Source: an uncultured Chloroflexota bacterium
GTDB taxonomy: Bacteria; Chloroflexota; Limnocylindria; Limnocylindrales; CSP1-4
Reading direction: 5' to 3'
Assembly: GCA_903924005.1 (NCBI GenBank)
Contig: CAIXZV010000585.1
Location: 1 to 9,959 of the forward strand
Length of the DNA stretch: 9,959 nucleotides
Below are positions 5,900 to 9,959 of the stretch, in pieces (positions within the stretch are counted from its first letter, which is position 1; every line of letters begins with the position of its first letter). The notes beneath the pieces are model-generated. The model had not been told where the DNA came from. It did no database searches and saw nothing but the letters and a program-made list of their open reading frames with translations. Both the position numbers and the translations under genes were made by a program.

Positions 5900-6985
5900 C
5901 TAGGCCCCCGGGGAAACCTCGGCCGCCTTGGTCTCAATCCGGGCCAGGAGCGAGTTCCACGAGATCACAAAGGCATCCGCGCCCTTGACCTGGAGTTCGT
6001 TCCCCAGCGCCTCCACGTCAATGCCAGCCGCGGCAAAGCGTGCCAGCAGCGCGGCAGTCGCGGCGGGATCCGCCTCAAGCGCCCCGCTCAGGGCGCCGTG
6101 ATTGGCAAACGCAAGCAGCGTGTCTTCGGGCATCGTGTTGACCGTGTTGGGCGCAGCCAGCCCCGAGATGTACAGCGTGTCTGACGCCGCCGGATCCTTG
6201 GTTCCGGTGCTTGCGAAGAGCAGGCGCTGGGGCCGGGCGCCAACGTTGGCCAGCCGCTGCCAGCGGTCCGAGGCAAAGAACCGGCGGTACTCCACGTAGG
6301 CCTGGCGCCCTGCGGCGAGACCCAGTTGGTTCTTGAGATCGTCTGGCACCTTGCCCGCAACCGCGCCATCCCAGCGGCTGATAAACACCGATGCCACGGA
6401 TCCCACGTAAGCGGACAGACCCGCCGCCACCCGGCGCTCGATGCCGCGCGTGTAGGCCTCCATGCAGCCGATGTACTGGGCCGGGGAGAAGAGCAGCGTC
6501 ACGTTGACGGGGACGCCGGCGAAGATCGTGTCCTCGATGGCCTGCAGGCCTTCGGGCGTGCCCGGGATCTTGATGAACAGGTTTGGCCGGCCGCCCAGCG
6601 CATGGAGGCGCAGGGCCTCAGCGTGGGTGCCAGCCGCATCGCGCGCCAGGAGCGGCGAGACCTCAAGCGAGACAAACCCGTCAACGCCGCCGGTGCGCTC
6701 ATGGATGGGGCCGAACAGGTCTGCTGCGCGGCGGAGGTCCGCAAGCGCAAGGTCAAAGAAGATGGCATCGGGCGCCAGGCCCGCAGATGCGCCGTCGCGG
6801 ACAGCGGCGTCGTACGCCGCCGTGCCGCCGATGGCCTTGTCGTAGATGGTTGGGTTGGACGTGAGGCCCGTCACGGACAGTTCGGCGATGTAGCGGGCCA
6901 GGGTCCCGCTGTCGAGCAGGTCTCGGGTGATGTTGTCGAGCCACAGGCTCTGGCCGAGCTCGTGGAGCTGTGCCGGTGCGTTCAC
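5900..6985 (-). CDS. tal: Transaldolase
   Basis: A 361-residue transaldolase of the pentose phosphate pathway, moving a dihydroxyacetone unit between sedoheptulose 7-phosphate and glyceraldehyde 3-phosphate. GTG 6985 is chosen because GGAG lies nine bases upstream and homology starts at once (APAQLHELGQSLWLDNI); longer starts would run into the preceding gene. Asp17 in LWLDNI and SNPTI (43-47) are conserved catalytic-loop residues. Lys139 in LFIKIPGTPEG is the Schiff-base lysine. Later family stretches are VNVTLLFS, SVASVFISRWD, LLFASTGTKDP and NTMPEDTL. The length and motifs fit the long transaldolase group of actinobacteria and cyanobacteria rather than the roughly 220-residue short form. 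It begins 31 bases after the E2-E3 stop on the same strand and is probably the last gene of that operon, so it shares its promoter beyond the right edge. Confidence 0.93.
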   Translation of the reverse strand: MNAPAQLHELGQSLWLDNITRDLLDSGTLARYIAELSVTGLTSNPTIYDKAIGGTAAYDAAVRDGASAGLAPDAIFFDLALADLRRAADLFGPIHERTGGVDGFVSLEVSPLLARDAAGTHAEALRLHALGGRPNLFIKIPGTPEGLQAIEDTIFAGVPVNVTLLFSPAQYIGCMEAYTRGIERRVAAGLSAYVGSVASVFISRWDGAVAGKVPDDLKNQLGLAAGRQAYVEYRRFFASDRWQRLANVGARPQRLLFASTGTKDPAASDTLYISGLAAPNTVNTMPEDTLLAFANHGALSGALEADPAATAALLARFAAAGIDVEALGNELQVKGADAFVISWNSLLARIETKAAEVSPGA

Positions 6986-7016
6986 TTGTTTGTTCTCCGC
7001 TAGAGCGCCGCGTCCG

Positions 7017-9677
7017 TCAGAAGTTGATCGAGCGACCGGTGACCGCCATGGCCGCCTCGCCGAGGATCTCCGACAGGGTTGGGTGGGGGTGGGTCGTGGC
7101 GCCAATCGCGTCCACACTGGCGCTCAGGGTCGCGGCAAGCGATGCCTCAGCAATCAGCTCGGTTGCGTGTGGTCCGATGATATGCACACCAAGGACTTCA
7201 CCGGTCTGAGCGTGGGCGATCACCTTTGCGAAGCCCTCCCGTGACCCGTGGATGAGTGCCTTGGCAATCGCCTGGAACGGCACCTTGCCCACATTGAACG
7301 GCAGACCGCGCTCGGCGCACTGCCGCTCCGTGAGGCCCACGGACGCGATTTCCGGCCGTGTGTAGGTTGCGCGTGGCTGGCGGACGTAGTCCATCGGGTG
7401 GACGCCAGCGTCGCCGATCATCGTGTGGACCGCGGTCAGCCCCTCATGCGCGGCGGTGTGCGCAAGGAGGAGACCGCCAACGATGTCGCCGATGGCCCAG
7501 ACGTTTGGCTCGTCCGTGCGCATGTGGCCGTCAACGACCACGTAGCCCCGCTCGACGCGGACCCGCGTCGTTTCGAGCCCCAGGTCTTCCACGTTGGTTG
7601 CGCGGCCAGCCGCGACGAGCATGCAGTCGGCCGTGAGGTCGACGGGAGGCGCTCCCTCTGCCCCGACCGCGAGGTGGATCCCGCGCTCCCCGACGGTCAG
7701 CGAGGCAGTGTCAAAGCGGGCGCTGGTCATCACGGTGATGCCGCGGCGCTCGAAGCTCCGCTGGAGCTCCCGGGAAACCTCGGCGTCCTCAAGCGGGACG
7801 ATGGCGGGGAGATACTCAAGCAGCGTCACCCGGACGCCCAGATCGTGCAGGGCGGATGCAAACTCGGAGCCGACAGCACCCGCGCCCACGACGATGATGC
7901 TTGACGGCAGCGAGGTCCAGCGCAGGACGTCGTCCGAGGTCACCACGCGCGTGCCGTCCGGGACGATGCCCGGCAGGGACTTCACGCGCGACCCCGTTGC
8001 GAGGATCACGTCGTTTGCCGTGAGACGTCGCGTTGCGCCGCCCGAGGTGCTGACGACGACGGTGCCAGGTCCATCAAGCCGGCCGCGGCCCGAGACCCAC
8101 TCCACGCCGTTCTTGCCCACGAGGCTCTTGAGACCGGTCCACATCCGCTTGACAACCGCGTCCTTGTTGGCCGCTGCCGCCGCGTAGTCAATGGTGACGC
8201 CGGTGGCTACAACGCCAAGACCAGCGCCGTTCTCCCGGATCCGGTGGGCGAGGTCCGCAGACTCCAAGATGGCCTTGGTGGGGATGCAGCCGCGGTGGAG
8301 ACAGGTCCCGCCAATCTTGTCGGCGTCCACCAAGGCAACCTTCATGCCCAGCTGGGCCGCGCGGAACGCGGCCGAATAGCCACCCGTGCCAGCGCCAAGG
8401 ACCACAAGGTCAAACCAGTCCGGGTCTTCCGCGAACCGCGGCCGGGCTGGCGCGGCGACGCCCAGCCTGAATGTGTCTGCGGCCTCAAGCCTGTCCTGCA
8501 CGGCCCTGAGGAACTGCGCGCCCATTGCGCCGTCCACAATCCGGTGATCCGCCGACAGCGTCAGCTTCATGACCGGGCGGACTTCGACAGCACCATCGAC
8601 GGCGACAGGCGTGGGGATGGCGGCCGACACGGCAAGGATGGCCGCCTCGCCCGGGTTGATGATGGCGCTGAACTCCTCGACACCCAGCATGCCAAGGTTT
8701 GACACGGTGAACGTGCCGCCGGTGAGGTCGTCCACGGACGCCGTGCCGTCGCGGGCGGCCTTCGCCAGCGCGGCAGCCCGGTCGTGGACTTCGGTGACGG
8801 TGAGCGTGTCTGCGTCGCGGATCACGGGTACGACAAGCCCGGCCGGCACCGAAACCGCCAACCCAAGGTGGACGCGGCTGCGGGGCCAGACCGAGACGCC
8901 GTCGGTGCGTGCATTGACGTCCGGGAAGTCAGCCAGCGTGTCTGCCGTGGCCGCCAGGACAAAGTCGGTGACTGTCAGGCTGGTGCCCGCGGCCTTGAGC
9001 TGCGAGCGGAGCGTGAAGAGCTTGGACATGTCCACGGCCACGGTGACCGTGAAGTGCGGCGTGCTGGTCCAGCTCTTGGTCAGACGCTCGGCGATGACGC
9101 GGCGCATCCGAGACATCTGGCGTGGCTGTTCGTCAGCACTGGCCGCGGCTGGTGCAGCGGCGATCCTCGCCTGCACGTCGCGCTCCACAATCCGGCCGTC
9201 GGGGCCGGTGCCCGTGAGCGATCTGGGGTCGATGCCGTGTTCTGCTGCCAGCTTGCCGGCGCGCGGGCTGATTGCGAGGCGACCAGCCGGCGCAGTGACA
9301 GGTGCCGGCGCAAGGACAGGAGCCGGCGCAGCGACAGGTGTCGGCGCAGTAACAGGAGCAGGTGCCGCCGCCGAAGCGGGGGCCGGGACAGCGGCAACCT
9401 GGGTGGCAACCGGCGCCGGTGCGTCGGGCACAACCTCGCCGGCCTCGCCCACATACGCGCAGACCGCGTTGACCGGCACGGACTGGCCGGCCTGCACCAC
9501 GATCTTGAGCAGGACGCCCTCGTCAAAGGCCTCGACGTCCATGATGGACTTGTCGGTCTCAATCTCAAAGAGGATGTCGCCCCGGTGGACCGGGTCACCC
9601 TCCTTCTTGTGCCATTCGACGATCGAGCACTCCTCGGTCATCTGCCCAGGCTTCGGCATGAGGATCGCGTGAGCCAT
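7017..9677 (-). CDS. Single-chain E2-E3 fusion: dihydrolipoamide acyltransferase plus dihydrolipoamide dehydrogenase
   Basis: One uninterrupted 886-residue frame, with an AAGGA site eight bases before ATG 9677. Residues 1-77 are a lipoyl domain with the lipoylated Lys43 (ETDKSIMDVEA). Residues 84-131 are an Ala/Pro swinging linker. Residues 133-172 are the peripheral-subunit-binding domain (ISPRAGKLAAEHGID...GTGPDGRI). Residues 186-403 are the acyltransferase core with the active-site motif ADHRIVDG (His378, Asp382). A linker of about 17 residues (404-420) leads to a complete E3: FAD loop GAGTGGY (428-434), redox pair Cys459 and Cys464 in GGTCLHRGCIPTK, NAD loop GAGAVGSE (598-605), and the dimer-completing HPHPTLSE (His865, Glu870). 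All active sites are intact. It would carry out acyl transfer to CoA and lipoate reoxidation for a pyruvate or branched-chain dehydrogenase. No internal start precedes E3. E1 beta lies 57 bases upstream. Confidence 0.93.
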   Translation of the reverse strand: MAHAILMPKPGQMTEECSIVEWHKKEGDPVHRGDILFEIETDKSIMDVEAFDEGVLLKIVVQAGQSVPVNAVCAYVGEAGEVVPDAPAPVATQVAAVPAPASAAAPAPVTAPTPVAAPAPVLAPAPVTAPAGRLAISPRAGKLAAEHGIDPRSLTGTGPDGRIVERDVQARIAAAPAAASADEQPRQMSRMRRVIAERLTKSWTSTPHFTVTVAVDMSKLFTLRSQLKAAGTSLTVTDFVLAATADTLADFPDVNARTDGVSVWPRSRVHLGLAVSVPAGLVVPVIRDADTLTVTEVHDRAAALAKAARDGTASVDDLTGGTFTVSNLGMLGVEEFSAIINPGEAAILAVSAAIPTPVAVDGAVEVRPVMKLTLSADHRIVDGAMGAQFLRAVQDRLEAADTFRLGVAAPARPRFAEDPDWFDLVVLGAGTGGYSAAFRAAQLGMKVALVDADKIGGTCLHRGCIPTKAILESADLAHRIRENGAGLGVVATGVTIDYAAAAANKDAVVKRMWTGLKSLVGKNGVEWVSGRGRLDGPGTVVVSTSGGATRRLTANDVILATGSRVKSLPGIVPDGTRVVTSDDVLRWTSLPSSIIVVGAGAVGSEFASALHDLGVRVTLLEYLPAIVPLEDAEVSRELQRSFERRGITVMTSARFDTASLTVGERGIHLAVGAEGAPPVDLTADCMLVAAGRATNVEDLGLETTRVRVERGYVVVDGHMRTDEPNVWAIGDIVGGLLLAHTAAHEGLTAVHTMIGDAGVHPMDYVRQPRATYTRPEIASVGLTERQCAERGLPFNVGKVPFQAIAKALIHGSREGFAKVIAHAQTGEVLGVHIIGPHATELIAEASLAATLSASVDAIGATTHPHPTLSEILGEAAMAVTGRSINF
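9286..9357 (-). repeat. Four 18-bp tandem repeats coding the E2 swinging linker
   Basis: Four imperfect 18-base units (9286-9303, 9304-9321, 9322-9339, 9340-9357), of the form GCCGGCGCAGTGACAGGT on the plus strand, encode the minus-strand hexapeptides PVTAPT, PVAAPA, PVLAPA and PVTAPA. They form part of the flexible Ala/Pro linker between the lipoyl and subunit-binding domains. The unit length is a multiple of three, so copy-number change would alter linker length without breaking the frame. Confidence 0.8.
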
Positions 9678-9734
9678 GCGACGGGTCCTTCCCGGTAGTG
9701 TGCGACAGGGGTTGGGGGGACGAGGCGCCCGGGG

Positions 9735-9959
9735 TCAGATCTGCGCCTTGACCGCCCGATAGATGTCGTCTGCGTTGGGGAGGAACGCCTTCTCAAGGCC
9801 CTCGGCCTGCGGGGAGATGCCGGGCTTGGCGCCAATCCGGGTGACCGGGGCGTCGAGGTAGTCAAACGCCTCGGCCTGGACGCGGGCCACAATCTCGTTG
9901 ACAAAGGACCCGGACACGATGGCCTGGCTTGCCACAACGCAGCGGCCGGTCTTGCGGAC
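9735..9959 (-). CDS. 2-oxoacid dehydrogenase E1 component, beta subunit, C-terminal part
   Basis: The last 74 codons of a gene that enters from the right edge, ending at the TGA at 9735. The fragment fits the C-terminal transketolase-like domain of E1 beta subunits: KTGRCVVAS near the edge, then GSFVNEIVARVQAEAFDYLDAPVTRI, and a closing LEKAFLPNADDIYRAVK. E1 beta pairs with E1 alpha to decarboxylate pyruvate or a branched-chain 2-oxoacid using thiamine diphosphate and to acylate the lipoyl group of E2. The gene for that E2, here fused to E3, follows after 57 bases on the same strand, which supports the assignment and an operon. The thiamine-binding and substrate-specific parts lie outside the window, so pyruvate versus branched-chain specificity cannot be told. 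Confidence 0.82.
   Translation of the reverse strand, partial: VRKTGRCVVASQAIVSGSFVNEIVARVQAEAFDYLDAPVTRIGAKPGISPQAEGLEKAFLPNADDIYRAVKAQI

Noticed and set aside
6986..7117. Upstream extension of transaldolase to ATG 7117
   Set aside because: It would overlap about 100 bases of the E2-E3 coding sequence, and its residues do not resemble transaldolase; GTG 6985 has GGAG upstream.

Overview
The window is GC-rich (estimated by eye at roughly two-thirds G+C). It is densely packed with ordinary bacterial chromosomal genes, and no phage, IS or CRISPR sequence was seen. Four features suggest a high-GC Chloroflexota or actinobacterial relative: GTG starts, start codons placed exactly where transcription should begin (leaderless mRNAs), a lipoprotein with a long Thr/Pro linker, and an actinobacterial-type transaldolase. 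I lean towards Chloroflexota because of the Thr/Pro lipoprotein linker and the secreted cysteine-rich double-psi beta-barrel protein. This is inference from style only; no rRNA or other phylogenetic marker is present.

Layout, left to right. Positions 1-912 (minus strand) hold the N-terminus of a lipoprotein that runs off the left edge, preceded by a secreted RlpA-like protein. Divergent from these, 994-1947 (plus) encodes an AlkA-like HhH-GPD DNA glycosylase. After a 173-bp convergent gap with inverted repeats comes a minus-strand saccharopine-dehydrogenase-family oxidoreductase (2121-3338). Divergent from that is a small TfoX N-terminal-domain protein (3525-3872).

Positions 3889-5856 are a compact arsenic-resistance operon. 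A perfect 10-bp inverted repeat fills a 19-bp promoter spacer, the classic MerR-type arrangement. It drives an apparently leaderless gene encoding a MerR-family regulator fused in frame to a thioredoxin-type arsenate reductase (ArsC). That gene overlaps an ACR3 arsenite efflux permease by ATGA. Inside the fusion, just before the ArsC domain, sits AGGAGG followed by an in-frame GTG, so the gene may make both the regulator-enzyme fusion and free ArsC. In effect one operon would hold the sensor, the enzyme that reduces arsenate to arsenite, and the pump that exports arsenite.

Positions 5900-9959 (minus strand) are a central-carbon operon read from right to left. It contains the C-terminus of a 2-oxoacid dehydrogenase E1 beta subunit, an 886-residue single-chain fusion of the E2 acyltransferase with the E3 dihydrolipoamide dehydrogenase, and transaldolase. 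E1 alpha presumably lies beyond the right edge.

The most notable items are the MerR-ArsC fusion with its internal start and MerR-type operator, and the full E2-E3 fusion.
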